Shown: positions 1 through 9,479, counted from the stretch's first letter. The stretch is DNA of 64,000 bases from an uncultured Ruminococcus sp. (GCF_947301925.1 NZ_CAMYUE010000002.1:1-64000), one strand, 5' to 3'. A program made the numbers and translations. Notes: generated by a model from the letters alone, not told the origin.

Positions 1-30
1 GATCGAAAAGCACGTCAGGAGGGAGAAATA

Positions 31-864
31 ATGCTGAACGAAATTGAAGAATTCAGGGCTTATACGGGCAAGCCCGTTTACAAATGCAGCGGCAAGCGGG
101 ACCTCTCCTTCCTCGGACGTTTCAGCTTTGAAATGATGAAGGACTTCACAGGTCTGAGCCGCGTGCTGACTATAATCGCCCGCGGATATATGTTCAGAAA
201 TGGTGCTCCCGATGTGGACTATGCACGGCGAGCTCTGTGTGCGTGGTGCAGTATCCCCGACAAAAAAACTGCCGCTCCGAAAGAGGCGTGGCAGTTCAAA
301 ACTGATTTCAGTGACCTTCATGAGGAGTTTCCCGAATTGGTGGATAAGACGGGAAAAGGCTGGTTTTACAGGCACGTTCACAAGGTCGAAAAGTTCATCA
401 CCAAGAACAGCGAAAACATGAGCAAGACTACTCTCTTCAACGCTGAGCCGTTGAAAAACAGATTTGACGCAGCATGGAGAGATAAGGTCAAGCAGTATCA
501 GGTGTCACTCTATTCGCCCGAGACCAAAGGTGCGTGGGTACTGCGGTTTGATGATGTATTGGCGGACGCTCTGGAGCTCGGACCGCTGGCGGATAAGACA
601 GTTTCCTTTTCTGATGATGAGAAGGCGCGTATACAGGCGCTTCTGCCTGACGGGCTGCCGTATGAGGTTGCGGAAAAAGTTATCGCTTACTGTATTGACA
701 ACAAGCCTGCTGATTCAGACTATGTTATCCTGCCTGTGTCCAACTTTGATGCTTACTTCGGAAATACCAGCTTCAGCCACAAGTGGCTCAATATGTTCCC
801 TGACACTCTGCTTGAACGTGACAAGCAGTGCTTTGGGGTGTGTAGGGTGAAGGTTATTTTATAA
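31..864 (+). CDS. Conserved protein of unknown function, 277 aa
   Basis: I do not recognise this family. The protein is soluble, with no signal peptide or membrane segment. It is rich in aromatic and charged residues and has scattered Cys (for example the ARRALCAWCSIPDKK stretch near residue 70). The start is well supported by an AGGAGG box at 17-22, 8 bases before the ATG. It lies on the plus strand and ends 12 bases before the 3' end of the convergent minus-strand R-M operon, so it is not part of that operon. Its codon use is more G+C-rich than the neighbouring AT-rich defence genes, suggesting it is either backbone or an older island gene. No function is proposed. Confidence 0.75.
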   Translation: MLNEIEEFRAYTGKPVYKCSGKRDLSFLGRFSFEMMKDFTGLSRVLTIIARGYMFRNGAPDVDYARRALCAWCSIPDKKTAAPKEAWQFKTDFSDLHEEFPELVDKTGKGWFYRHVHKVEKFITKNSENMSKTTLFNAEPLKNRFDAAWRDKVKQYQVSLYSPETKGAWVLRFDDVLADALELGPLADKTVSFSDDEKARIQALLPDGLPYEVAEKVIAYCIDNKPADSDYVILPVSNFDAYFGNTSFSHKWLNMFPDTLLERDKQCFGVCRVKVIL

Positions 865-876
865 TAGCATGAACTA

Positions 877-1839
877 TTATTCCAAGAATCTAAGTATATC
901 CTTATAATCAGAATCAACCACTTGCTTGAAATTCACACATAATCTCGTTTTTAGCTGATTAATAAAAGAAGCTAAATTATCGTTTATGGTTGTAAACATA
1001 TGATATGTGTTTTCAAGTGTGGTTTTCGCTTTCCCTTCCGGAATCTGGTCTATTTTTCCTTTATATTCTCTTGCTTTATTTGCCCAATATAGGTTATAAT
1101 TGATACTGTCTGCATCATTAAAAATATGGGCTCCGCCTTGTTCTCTATTACAATATTTGTTTATATCGTCATCAGAAAGAACTATAAAAAGCAATCTATC
1201 CATATAATTGCGATCTCTCATAAGTTCACAAATTTCATACATACAATTCTTAGATTTTAAATATGCATCACTAATTAAGGATAAAACATAATCCTGTTCC
1301 TTAATCGTTTGCATATATTTCTCGATGCTATCTTTATATACTAATTCTCTGGTATCACGAACAATATTAATGCGCTTATTCTTAAATGGTAAGTCTCTAT
1401 CAATGATATCGGCTATCTTACTGTCATTCCAGCAGTACGATAAAAATATATTTATATCTTTTTTTTCAACAGCTAAATGCGAATCATCGTCATAGTAATA
1501 TGCTATGCCATTTAAAGCGACTTTATTTTTTGATGGCGATACGGTAATATAATCTATCTTTTCACCATATATACTACAATTTCCATATCTAATAAGATCA
1601 CAATAATCCGGAAGCAATTTTTTTAGCTTTTCCGAAACGCCAGTTATATCATAATGTGAACCTTTTATTATGATTGAAACGCCAGTATCTTCTACTCCAA
1701 ATACGATTGTTCCTCCATTTGAATTCATGAAAGAACATGTCAAACGTCCAAGATAATCTAAGTCTTTAGCAGGATAAACAAATACAGCATTCTTTATTTC
1801 ACTATAGTCTTCTAAATACTTCATAATGACTTCATACAT
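877..1839 (-). CDS. AlbA_2 (Schlafen-like) plus TIR domain protein
   Basis: Residues about 25-115 resemble an AlbA_2/Schlafen-type domain: LGRLTCSFMNSNGGTIVFGV at 30-49 matches the usual 'AFANT.GGTI.IGV' signature. Residues about 128-240 are TIR-like: DINIFLSYCWND at 128-139, then a strand with RDTREL, and CMYEICEL at 199-206, where E202 or E205 would be the NADase glutamate. In bacterial immunity TIR domains commonly cleave NAD+ to abort infection; that role here is inference. It is the last gene of the R-M operon and follows the GHKL ATPase gene by 10 bp, implying co-expression and probably joint action. The C-terminal 80 residues are unassigned. Confidence 0.75.
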   Translation of the reverse strand: MYEVIMKYLEDYSEIKNAVFVYPAKDLDYLGRLTCSFMNSNGGTIVFGVEDTGVSIIIKGSHYDITGVSEKLKKLLPDYCDLIRYGNCSIYGEKIDYITVSPSKNKVALNGIAYYYDDDSHLAVEKKDINIFLSYCWNDSKIADIIDRDLPFKNKRINIVRDTRELVYKDSIEKYMQTIKEQDYVLSLISDAYLKSKNCMYEICELMRDRNYMDRLLFIVLSDDDINKYCNREQGGAHIFNDADSINYNLYWANKAREYKGKIDQIPEGKAKTTLENTYHMFTTINDNLASFINQLKTRLCVNFKQVVDSDYKDILRFLE

Positions 1840-1849
1840 CTATTATTCC

Positions 1850-4240
1850 TCACTTATATAAATTCTTTAATGGGAAACATGTTATTCCTGTAGTTTTTAA
1901 TAAGTCTTTTAAGGTGATTTGTTTAACACTTTTCCCGTCATCCGTCCATAATTCATATTCGTAATCATCTACTGCATCAAATTCGGCTTCTTCAAAGAAG
2001 ATTACTTTATTATAATCTCTTGGTCTAACTATGATTCTTATGTCGTTACTTTCTTTTTTGGCAAAAAAAACGGTATTGGAGGCACGGCCATTTTTCCATT
2101 CTTCCAGTGTTTCACTCACACTATATTTGGGATTTTTCTTTAATTCATCGTAAACATTTCCGATACTTCTTTCAATCATCTCTTGAACTCTTTGTGCTGA
2201 ATATGGACTATGAGAAGTTATGTGTTTGAGCAATTTCTTAGTTTCTTCTGGAAGTTCCTTATCTTCATTAAGCAGTTGGGCTAATTTTCCTATGCTTGAA
2301 ATAATGGAGTCTAATTGATCCATGCTTAGATTGTTATTCTCCATAGCGGTTTCAACTTGATTGGCAATCTCTAATTTCTTTATTGTATCTTCTGGTTTGC
2401 ATAATAAATGCTGTTTTTCATATATATCAGGGAATAATTGCTTTGCTTCTTCTGAATGCTTCAAAAACCAAATAATTAGTTTATTGAAAATTTGTTGCAT
2501 TTCATTATCGCGGCTGTAATTTGTCTGACTGTTTTCTCTTGCTAATTCTTCTCTAATCTTACTACTGATTTTTTCAGCGATGTAATTGTTATTCCTTGAT
2601 TCAAATACTGGGTAACGCATAAGATTTTTATTAATTAATTCTTCTTCCACATTACCACCTAAATTGCAAAGAATTTCTTTTAGTTCTTCATCTGTATCAT
2701 CATAGTATAGATGGGTGAAAATATCATGCTCCTTAAATTCGTTTTTTTGATTCAAAAAAATCATCTTTTGACTGAAATCGTTTTTTTCTTGATTCCAACA
2801 TAGTTTGTATAATTCATTAAGAATTAATGGCGTATCACTATTAATTTCCCAGTTCTTTATGCAGTTAAGCAACTTATTTAAAGTGAATACACTTTTTTCC
2901 ATATTGTTAGGACAAACTTTTTTCCAGTTGATAAGCTCAGCTTCATTTGGAATTGGACAATTAACTGTTTTATGAACTAAAAACCAAAAGCCAGATGGAT
3001 TTTGTTCGTAATATGGTATCAAAACATCATCAATGGAGTAAAATGACTCATCGCCATCTGGAGTTACGGCTTTAATTATTGGTGCTTGAAAATAAAGGTT
3101 TTGCACTTTTTTCTTATAGTTTAATAGTTCATTATCAATTAAGTCATCATCTATAATCTGACAAATATTAAATCCTTTTTCAACGTGATTCCTTGCTGCA
3201 CCATTCAGTAAGTTTTCATATAGACTAAGAGCAGTGTTTAATATTCTAATATTACACTCTTGGTTTATTAGTATGTTATCGCGTTCTTTGGTTACATAAA
3301 AACTACTATCATTAATAATAATAGGAAAAGGAAAATTCTCCGTGCCAATCAACGGAAAAGCACAGAATAATTTGGGATGCCTTGATATATCATCGAAATA
3401 ATGTTTTCCATCATCATTTCTTCCTAATAAACAAGCTATTGATGTTGAACCTTGAAATTCTACTCGAATAGTGATTGTTTTAAAACATTTATCATTTTCT
3501 CTATTAAAATTAATGTTTATTATTTTATAATTACTACATGATCTTACAATTCTTTTGTTTACAATAATATTGTTAAACTTAACAGTACCCAATTTATCTG
3601 AAAATGCGAGAACAAAAGGAATGGTGGACTCCCAGTCAGCATATGCTTCATTACATGCACGTTGAAATTCCTCTTTCGAAATACGTATTTCTGAATCATC
3701 ATAATTATATTCAAAAATTGTATTATACAAATCATTGCCAATTTCTTCGTTATTCTCTAAATTATCAATATTATCAAGAGCTGTGCTGATTGAATTGCGA
3801 AGCTCATTATAATCTTGAGAACTACGATCTAGTAATATATTCAGTTTTCTTAACTTATTGTCATATGATTGATATGCACCTTTTATTCTGACTTTTGTAG
3901 CTAATAAATGTGTGGAAATAAAACCTGTACCAAATTTACCTGTTTTTTCTTCATTTGTCCTTTTGGCGGATATTTGAGTGAATAGATCAATTAAGTTTTC
4001 TTTATTGAAGCATTTTCCACTATGCATAAATGTTACATTAGACTCTGTAGAATTAATACAAACATTCACAGGTTTATCATCATAACAATCAGATGCGTTT
4101 TGAAGCAGTTCCCATACCCATCTTCTTCGATTTTTATTCTTATTAATGTCTGTATCATTAAAAATGGCTTCCATTTTTTCTGATATTGTATTAAGTGCAG
4201 AATCTAGTGTTTTTTGTTTATAAACGTCATTATCTGGCAT
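1850..4240 (-). CDS. GHKL (sacsin/Hsp90-like) ATPase, 796 aa
   Basis: The N-terminus carries a GHKL ATP-binding fold of the sacsin N-terminal type. The N-box is WELLQNASD at 43-51 (E44, N48, D51), a degenerate G1 loop is FMHSGKCF at 71-78, and the G2 loop is TGKFGTGF at 100-107. The remaining roughly 550 residues are AT-rich, helical and unassigned. GHKL ATPases of this kind are found in prokaryotic conflict islands next to restriction enzymes; they act as ATP-driven clamps or switches. It sits 33 bp after hsdM and 10 bp before the AlbA-TIR gene, so the plausible reading is an ATPase sensor paired with a TIR effector. No nuclease motif is evident in the C-terminus. Confidence 0.75.
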   Translation of the reverse strand: MPDNDVYKQKTLDSALNTISEKMEAIFNDTDINKNKNRRRWVWELLQNASDCYDDKPVNVCINSTESNVTFMHSGKCFNKENLIDLFTQISAKRTNEEKTGKFGTGFISTHLLATKVRIKGAYQSYDNKLRKLNILLDRSSQDYNELRNSISTALDNIDNLENNEEIGNDLYNTIFEYNYDDSEIRISKEEFQRACNEAYADWESTIPFVLAFSDKLGTVKFNNIIVNKRIVRSCSNYKIININFNRENDKCFKTITIRVEFQGSTSIACLLGRNDDGKHYFDDISRHPKLFCAFPLIGTENFPFPIIINDSSFYVTKERDNILINQECNIRILNTALSLYENLLNGAARNHVEKGFNICQIIDDDLIDNELLNYKKKVQNLYFQAPIIKAVTPDGDESFYSIDDVLIPYYEQNPSGFWFLVHKTVNCPIPNEAELINWKKVCPNNMEKSVFTLNKLLNCIKNWEINSDTPLILNELYKLCWNQEKNDFSQKMIFLNQKNEFKEHDIFTHLYYDDTDEELKEILCNLGGNVEEELINKNLMRYPVFESRNNNYIAEKISSKIREELARENSQTNYSRDNEMQQIFNKLIIWFLKHSEEAKQLFPDIYEKQHLLCKPEDTIKKLEIANQVETAMENNNLSMDQLDSIISSIGKLAQLLNEDKELPEETKKLLKHITSHSPYSAQRVQEMIERSIGNVYDELKKNPKYSVSETLEEWKNGRASNTVFFAKKESNDIRIIVRPRDYNKVIFFEEAEFDAVDDYEYELWTDDGKSVKQITLKDLLKTTGITCFPLKNLYK

Positions 4241-4273
4241 TTTCTAATCTCCTTAATGAATTTCGAATAACGT

Positions 4274-5758
4274 TTAATTCAATTGAGCCTTCAAATCTTT
4301 AAAACTATCAAGTGCTCCTTGAAGATTTTCTATAATATCGTCCGCAAGTTCATCGGCAGGAGGCAGATTATCAAGGTCAGCAAGTGACTTATCTTTAATC
4401 CAGAAGATATCCAGACTCAACTTGTCTCGTTTCAATATCTTATCAATGCTGTATTTGCGGAAACGTCCTTCAGGATTATCTTCACTCCATGTTTCCGATC
4501 GCTCATATCGATTCTCAGGGTTATAGCATTTAATGAAGTCTTCAAGGTCTGCCTCTGTCATCGGATGCTGCTTTAATGTAAAGTGGATATTAGTGCGGAA
4601 GTCGTATATCCATACTTCTTTCGTCTGCATCTCCGGACTTGCCGGGCGCTTATCAAAAAAGATAACGTTAGCCTTAACACCCGGTTTATAGAAGATGCCT
4701 GTCGGTAATCTCAGAATCGTGTGTAAGTCCGTAGTTTCAAGCAGTTTTCTGCGGACTGTTTCGCCTGCACCGCCTTCGAAAAGCACATTATCAGGTACGA
4801 CCACAGCAGCCTTACCGGTAGACTTCAGTATAGTATTGATGTGCTGAACAAAGTTGAGCTGCTTATTGGAACTTGTTGTCCAGAAGTCCTGACGATTATA
4901 TACGAGATCTTCGTCCTCCTGTTCACCTTCCTCATTTGTAAAGGTAATAGAGGATTTCTTGCCAAACGGCGGATTAGTCAGCACATAATCATATCTCTCG
5001 CCCGAATCCATAAGAAGTGCATCTCCGAGAGTAACAGGGATATTACCATAAATATCGCCTATATTATGAAGATACAGATTCATCAGGCAGAGTTTGAATG
5101 TAGTAGGAACTATCTCATTACCATGAAAAGCCTCGGATTTGAGGAACTCCTTTTGCTCACGATCAAGAGAATAATTATCAGGATTAGCTATATAATCCTG
5201 TGCTGCGAGCAAGAAACCGCCGCTTCCGCAGCAAGGATCCGCAACAGTTTTCATTGGCTCGGGGCGAATACACTTTACCATAGCTTTTATAAGCGGACGG
5301 GGAGTGAAGTATTGTCCGGCACCGCTTTTTATATCCTCGGCGTTCTTCTGGAGAAGTCCTTCATAGATCTCGCCCTTGACATCAGAGGACATGGACACCC
5401 ATTTCTCCTTGTCGATCATTGCAACGATGCGGCTGAGGATAGCAGCGTTGCTTATTTTGTTTGTAGCACCTTTGAATATCTTACCGAGGATACCGCCTTG
5501 TTCACCGAGTTTTTCAAGTATTTCACGATACTTGTCCTCAAGCTCAGCACCTTTCAGCAGGCTCATGTCATTCCAGCCGTATCCTTCTGGGATACCTGTA
5601 TTGCGCTTATATGGCGGGCGTGAGTATTCATCGGACATTTTTAGAAATATAAGATATGTAAGCTGTTCCAGGTAGTCGCCGTAGGAAACGCCGTCATCAC
5701 GTAAAGGGCCGCACATTCCCCATACTTTTGATATTATGGTTGATGAAGTTTCTGACAT
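4274..5758 (-). CDS. hsdM: Type I restriction-modification methyltransferase subunit HsdM
   Basis: This is an N6-adenine DNA methyltransferase of the type I class, 494 aa, full length for the family. An N-terminal helical HsdM_N domain is followed by the SAM-binding motif ADPCCGSGGF at about residues 172-181 and the catalytic NPPFG (NPPY/F-type motif IV) near residue 262. It would assemble with HsdS as M2S1 to methylate host sites, and with HsdR for restriction. It follows the prohead-protease-like gene by only 3 bp. Unusually, two non-R-M genes lie between hsdS and hsdM. Sequence quality gives no sign of decay. Confidence 0.96.
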   Translation of the reverse strand: MSETSSTIISKVWGMCGPLRDDGVSYGDYLEQLTYLIFLKMSDEYSRPPYKRNTGIPEGYGWNDMSLLKGAELEDKYREILEKLGEQGGILGKIFKGATNKISNAAILSRIVAMIDKEKWVSMSSDVKGEIYEGLLQKNAEDIKSGAGQYFTPRPLIKAMVKCIRPEPMKTVADPCCGSGGFLLAAQDYIANPDNYSLDREQKEFLKSEAFHGNEIVPTTFKLCLMNLYLHNIGDIYGNIPVTLGDALLMDSGERYDYVLTNPPFGKKSSITFTNEEGEQEDEDLVYNRQDFWTTSSNKQLNFVQHINTILKSTGKAAVVVPDNVLFEGGAGETVRRKLLETTDLHTILRLPTGIFYKPGVKANVIFFDKRPASPEMQTKEVWIYDFRTNIHFTLKQHPMTEADLEDFIKCYNPENRYERSETWSEDNPEGRFRKYSIDKILKRDKLSLDIFWIKDKSLADLDNLPPADELADDIIENLQGALDSFKDLKAQLN

Positions 5759-5761
5759 AAT

Positions 5762-6718
5762 TTACTCCTGACTATTTTTTCGCATTTTTTCTAAATAATG
5801 TTTACTCAATTCAATTGTTTTCTTATAACACTTTTCAGAACCAATAACTTTTCCTTTAGAAGTCGATAAATAATTAAATTCCCACTTTGAAATCTCTTCA
5901 TTAAATATGAACTGGATTTTATATGTTGGTTCGTCAAATATCGATTTGAATTGGTCAATGTTTTCATCAACAGATGAAATAACTTCAGTTGATAAAGCAT
6001 GAAATAGTATATTAGTATCATTAGTTCGAATTATTAATTCTAAAATATAGCCTCTATTCTCTTTGAGAATATATGTTATTGGTCTATTTTTAGGAATAAT
6101 TCGACTTGAGGCTAAGACTAAAAGTTCCTTAATTTTATTATATGTATTTGAAATATCTTCAGAAATATTATCCGATAATCTTTCAGCCGTTTTTTCTAAT
6201 GTTTTCTTTCCGCACAAAACAAGAAAAGACCCAGCAACAAGATTAAGAACAATTTCAGGATCAGGAATTAGCGATTTTCGCATCATTACTTTGCATTCGA
6301 CATCCTTTTTTTGTTCCAATTCTGTACAGACATCTTTAAAATCTTTATATTCAAAATTTACAGGGTCTAACTCGATTCTATTTTTTTCATACTCAAATGG
6401 CTCAGTATCTGCAAATGGTCTATTATCATATTCTGAAGAAGTAATATATACATTCCCAAGTTGAGAAATAGAGAGTCTTTCAAATTTCTCAAATGTCTCC
6501 TGCTGAACCATAACTGCAAATTCACCATCATCAAGTTCCACGATTTTGGCATTTATAGTCTTTCCAATAGGCATTAAAGTACTGTCATGTTCAATGCCAA
6601 CTGATGGAACGTATTTTCCGTTATTTATTTGACTTGCAAAGTTTTCAAGAGCTTCTTTTGTCAATCTACAGTTATGACGATCTTCATGAGTTGTTGCACC
6701 TATTCCTTCAATAATCAT
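5762..6718 (-). CDS. Prohead-protease/XkdF-like protein within R-M operon
   Basis: The N-terminal ~80 residues resemble phage prohead (capsid maturation) proteases of the XkdF/S78 type. They start IIEGIGATTHEDRH (2-15), have the phrase RLTKEALENFASQINNGKYV and then GIEHDSTLMPIGKTINAKIV, in which H44 would occupy the catalytic His position; the serine could be in LSISQLG. The C-terminal ~200 residues are AT-rich and unassigned. There are no other phage structural genes nearby, so this is not a prophage remnant. It starts at a GGAG-preceded ATG, 79 bp after the Ntn-hydrolase gene and 3 bp before hsdM. Resemblance is by eye only; proteolytic activity is inference. Confidence 0.55.
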   Translation of the reverse strand: MIIEGIGATTHEDRHNCRLTKEALENFASQINNGKYVPSVGIEHDSTLMPIGKTINAKIVELDDGEFAVMVQQETFEKFERLSISQLGNVYITSSEYDNRPFADTEPFEYEKNRIELDPVNFEYKDFKDVCTELEQKKDVECKVMMRKSLIPDPEIVLNLVAGSFLVLCGKKTLEKTAERLSDNISEDISNTYNKIKELLVLASSRIIPKNRPITYILKENRGYILELIIRTNDTNILFHALSTEVISSVDENIDQFKSIFDEPTYKIQFIFNEEISKWEFNYLSTSKGKVIGSEKCYKKTIELSKHYLEKMRKNSQE

Positions 6719-6797
6719 TTTATCACTCCTTAAAGTTTAATAAACTCAAAAGCTTTTAATTATCAATAATTATTTAACTCACAGTAGAATTTTGTCT

Positions 6798-7514
6798 TTA
6801 TTCATGAAGCTCTTTATGAGCAATCCAGAATGCTCTATCATGCTTTATAACCAGTATATCAATTGGACCGCCAACAGTTTTAACACAGTTTTGAAATGCC
6901 ATAGTTTTTATTGTTACATCGATAGCATATTTAGCAAAATCAATAGCATCTTGCAGTGTAAAATACTGCCAATTGATTACATTTGAAGGTAAAGGAATAT
7001 AATCATCCTGATTCTTTATGTACATAGGGGTTAATAACTTCGATAGAATTAAAAATTCACCATCCCATACAGCACCAGGTGAGCCTGAATTTATTTTTTC
7101 AATTACAGGAAGTCCCGCATTTTTGTTTTCGAGTTTAATATGATTAATAAATATTTTATAATCTTGATATCCCGCAACTAAAAAATGCAAATTCAAGCAA
7201 GGTGCAATAGAATCAAAAAAGGTGACTAAATCTTGCGATATTGTTTCAATAGTTGATTCCTGATTGGTTTTTTCAGAGATAAAATGTTCTATATATTTTG
7301 ATATTGGAATTCCATTTATTGAACCATCTCCGCAAGTAGATATGCCTATTTTGTCATTAATTAAAAATGTTTTATAAGTTGTATCGGTTATTTGTGAACC
7401 CAAAGCATGTCTTATACTTCCATCAGGATATGCTTGAGTTAATGAACCAGTTGAACGGCTATCACTTGCCATGACTATACCTTCATATGTGTTTATTGCT
7501 ATAATTAATGACAT
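6798..7514 (-). CDS. Proteasome beta-like Ntn hydrolase, 238 aa
   Basis: The N-terminus, MSLIIAINTYEGIVMASDSR, aligns without gaps to mature proteasome beta/HslV subunits. If the initiator Met is removed, the new N-terminal Ser lies exactly where the catalytic Thr1 sits, D18 corresponds to Asp17, and K48 in TTYKTF is the likely Lys33 equivalent, followed by the typical IGISTCGDGS strand. A GGAGG box 6 bases upstream fixes the start, so there is no propeptide. It overlaps hsdS by one base (TAATG) and precedes the prohead-protease-like gene. The family includes self-compartmentalised proteases and other amide hydrolases; the substrate is unknown. A role as a protease in phage defence is inference. 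Confidence 0.7.
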   Translation of the reverse strand: MSLIIAINTYEGIVMASDSRSTGSLTQAYPDGSIRHALGSQITDTTYKTFLINDKIGISTCGDGSINGIPISKYIEHFISEKTNQESTIETISQDLVTFFDSIAPCLNLHFLVAGYQDYKIFINHIKLENKNAGLPVIEKINSGSPGAVWDGEFLILSKLLTPMYIKNQDDYIPLPSNVINWQYFTLQDAIDFAKYAIDVTIKTMAFQNCVKTVGGPIDILVIKHDRAFWIAHKELHE

Positions 7515-8710
7515 TATAATCCTCCTTCAAAAGCCTGTTTCAGAATGCTCTGCCTGAGAGCCTCGGCTTCCTGTAAAGCTGTATCTATTGTTTTTTCTAT
7601 GCTGTCGCAGACGGACAGGCGGGATTCTATTTCTTGAATTACTTGAACCTGTTCGCTAATTGGGCACCATGGAAAAGGTAATTCCTGAATCATTTTTTTG
7701 TTTAGCACATCCATTGTTGCACCATGAGCTTTTTCTTTGTATAATGCCCTTAAATAACTACTCTCAAAATAATACTTAAAAAACATAGGCATCATTTTAC
7801 TTTTATCCAGAGAAACCTTTATTAATCTTGGATTGATAATGCCAGGTTTACAATTATTGGATAGAACAAGTATTTTTCCGACAGTTCCTACAAGGCTAAT
7901 AAGAACATCTTGCGGTTTAACTTTACATGTAATTAATTCCCGATATTTTTCTTCGCTTATGTAGTAATTTCCGATTTCTTCATCACCTGCTATAACTTGT
8001 TCTTGACCATATATTTTAAAACCATTTTTAGTATAGCACTCTTTTTTTAATGAAGAACCAAATGGACCTGCTTTTAATGCGTTTTTGTCTTTTTCGATTA
8101 AGTCATTTATATCTGTTTTTTTCCAATTATTATTAAGTTTATTCTCTTTTCTCCATTGTTTGGTCAATTCTCCTTCAAACGCCTCTTTCAGCACCGCCTG
8201 CCGATACACTTTCAGCTGTTCCTTAGTCTTTTTCAGCGTTTCAACGCCGCTGTCAAGCTGAGAGAAAAGCTCCTCGATTCGGGTAACTATGCGGTGTTGG
8301 TCTTCGAGGGACGGAACATACAACTCAAAAGACTTTAGTAACTCCTGATTAAGATGAGGAGTTCCAGTTCCTTTAATACTTGTATTGAGCTGTATATATT
8401 TTCCTTGAATAAAATGATAAATATATTCCGGAAGAACAGATTTATCAATATCTATTCTGGCAAGAGTAGAACCAACGTAACCTTTAACAGCTCTGCCTAC
8501 CAATCCTGAACGAGAACCGTCGCAAACAATAAGCAAATCACCATATTCACAAGGTAGGCACTTCTCACCATCAGTATAATTATCAATTATTTTTTGCTCA
8601 AATGCTTTTATATCAACATAAGGCATAAGCCCTTTTTCAAGAACTTTTGAGATTAGCTTTGGCTTTTTTCCTTTACTAATCTGGATTATTTCTTCTATTT
8701 TTTTCATCAT
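7514..8710 (-). CDS. hsdS: Type I restriction-modification specificity subunit HsdS
   Basis: This subunit gives the R-M complex its DNA target. Two target-recognition domains are each followed by a helical spacer: the first ends in ...IVTRIEELFSQLDSG...LKEAFEGELT, the second in ...EQVQVIQEIESRL...LKQAFEGGL, the internal repeat typical of HsdS. The ATG at 8710 is preferred over the in-frame ATG at 8743: AAGGAT lies 7 bases before it and it begins 10 bp after the stop of the upstream gene; the longer start would overlap that gene by 23 bp. Length is about 398 aa, normal. Its 3' end overlaps the Ntn-hydrolase start by one base. Confidence 0.94.
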   Translation of the reverse strand: MMKKIEEIIQISKGKKPKLISKVLEKGLMPYVDIKAFEQKIIDNYTDGEKCLPCEYGDLLIVCDGSRSGLVGRAVKGYVGSTLARIDIDKSVLPEYIYHFIQGKYIQLNTSIKGTGTPHLNQELLKSFELYVPSLEDQHRIVTRIEELFSQLDSGVETLKKTKEQLKVYRQAVLKEAFEGELTKQWRKENKLNNNWKKTDINDLIEKDKNALKAGPFGSSLKKECYTKNGFKIYGQEQVIAGDEEIGNYYISEEKYRELITCKVKPQDVLISLVGTVGKILVLSNNCKPGIINPRLIKVSLDKSKMMPMFFKYYFESSYLRALYKEKAHGATMDVLNKKMIQELPFPWCPISEQVQVIQEIESRLSVCDSIEKTIDTALQEAEALRQSILKQAFEGGL

Positions 8711-8720
8711 ATAGTTATCC

Positions 8721-9479
8721 TTAGTTTTTTTCATGCAATTCAACTTCGGCAGTATTTATAGTTGTTGGAATCTTAAATTCTTGTTTCAAAGGATAAAGAA
8801 GCACTTCTTCGATGTTATTATTCAATGAATAATTATCACTTGAATCTATTTCAAATTGATAATTATACTCTTTCTTTTTATTTAGATAAGAAATGATAAT
8901 TTTCAAATCATATTTACTTATTTCCCAAAAGAATTCGGTGGTTACCTTTTGTTTTGCTTCGTTATAAAAATCACTTGACTTATACTCCTTTTCGCATTCT
9001 TCGTAGTTTTTTTCACTGTTTATAATTGTTTTCACACTACTATATAAATCCTTGGTATTAAGGTTAATGCTTTTCCAACTTGACTGGAATTCATCTGAAA
9101 ACTCTGTAAAAGCACACGAAATACTATTTTCAGGAATTCGAAAAGGGTGTGCAACTTCGGTAGTTTGTGTGAAATTGCCTATAAAGTTCTGATTGATCGG
9201 AGATATAAAACTCGACCATGTAAGATTCTTTTTCTTTCCGTCTTTTGTCCTTGTAATAACAGCGTCTATCCTTTTAATTGAAACAGGCTGGTTCATCGCT
9301 TCAATTACTCCATTTATTTTAATATAAGATCCGCTTCGGTTAAAGAAAATCATTGATTTTTCATCAGTGTAATACTTTATCTTAGGTTTTTGAAATACTT
9401 TCTTCCATATCATTTGAAAAAAAGGAATAAGTATTGCTACTACAGAAATAACAAGTGAAATTATTTCATATATTGTCAT
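8721..9479 (-). CDS. Membrane-anchored protein of unknown function, 252 aa
   Basis: The N-terminus has a single hydrophobic helix (residues about 4-26, YEIISLVISVVAILIPFF) followed by Lys-rich positive residues, so the bulk should face the cytoplasm or be tethered to the membrane. The rest is a soluble, AT-rich domain of mixed strands that I cannot assign. Small one-helix proteins of this type occur in many defence islands as membrane-bound partners. It lies between the zinc-ribbon gene (86 bp gap) and hsdS, in the same operon and direction. It is not a component of any type I R-M complex known to me, so it probably belongs to an accessory function. Confidence 0.6.
   Translation of the reverse strand: MTIYEIISLVISVVAILIPFFQMIWKKVFQKPKIKYYTDEKSMIFFNRSGSYIKINGVIEAMNQPVSIKRIDAVITRTKDGKKKNLTWSSFISPINQNFIGNFTQTTEVAHPFRIPENSISCAFTEFSDEFQSSWKSINLNTKDLYSSVKTIINSEKNYEECEKEYKSSDFYNEAKQKVTTEFFWEISKYDLKIIISYLNKKKEYNYQFEIDSSDNYSLNNNIEEVLLYPLKQEFKIPTTINTAEVELHEKN

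Noticed and set aside
5762-6718. Prophage remnant
   Set aside because: Only the prohead-protease-like domain is present; no portal, terminase or capsid gene is nearby, and the gene is tightly packed in the R-M operon.
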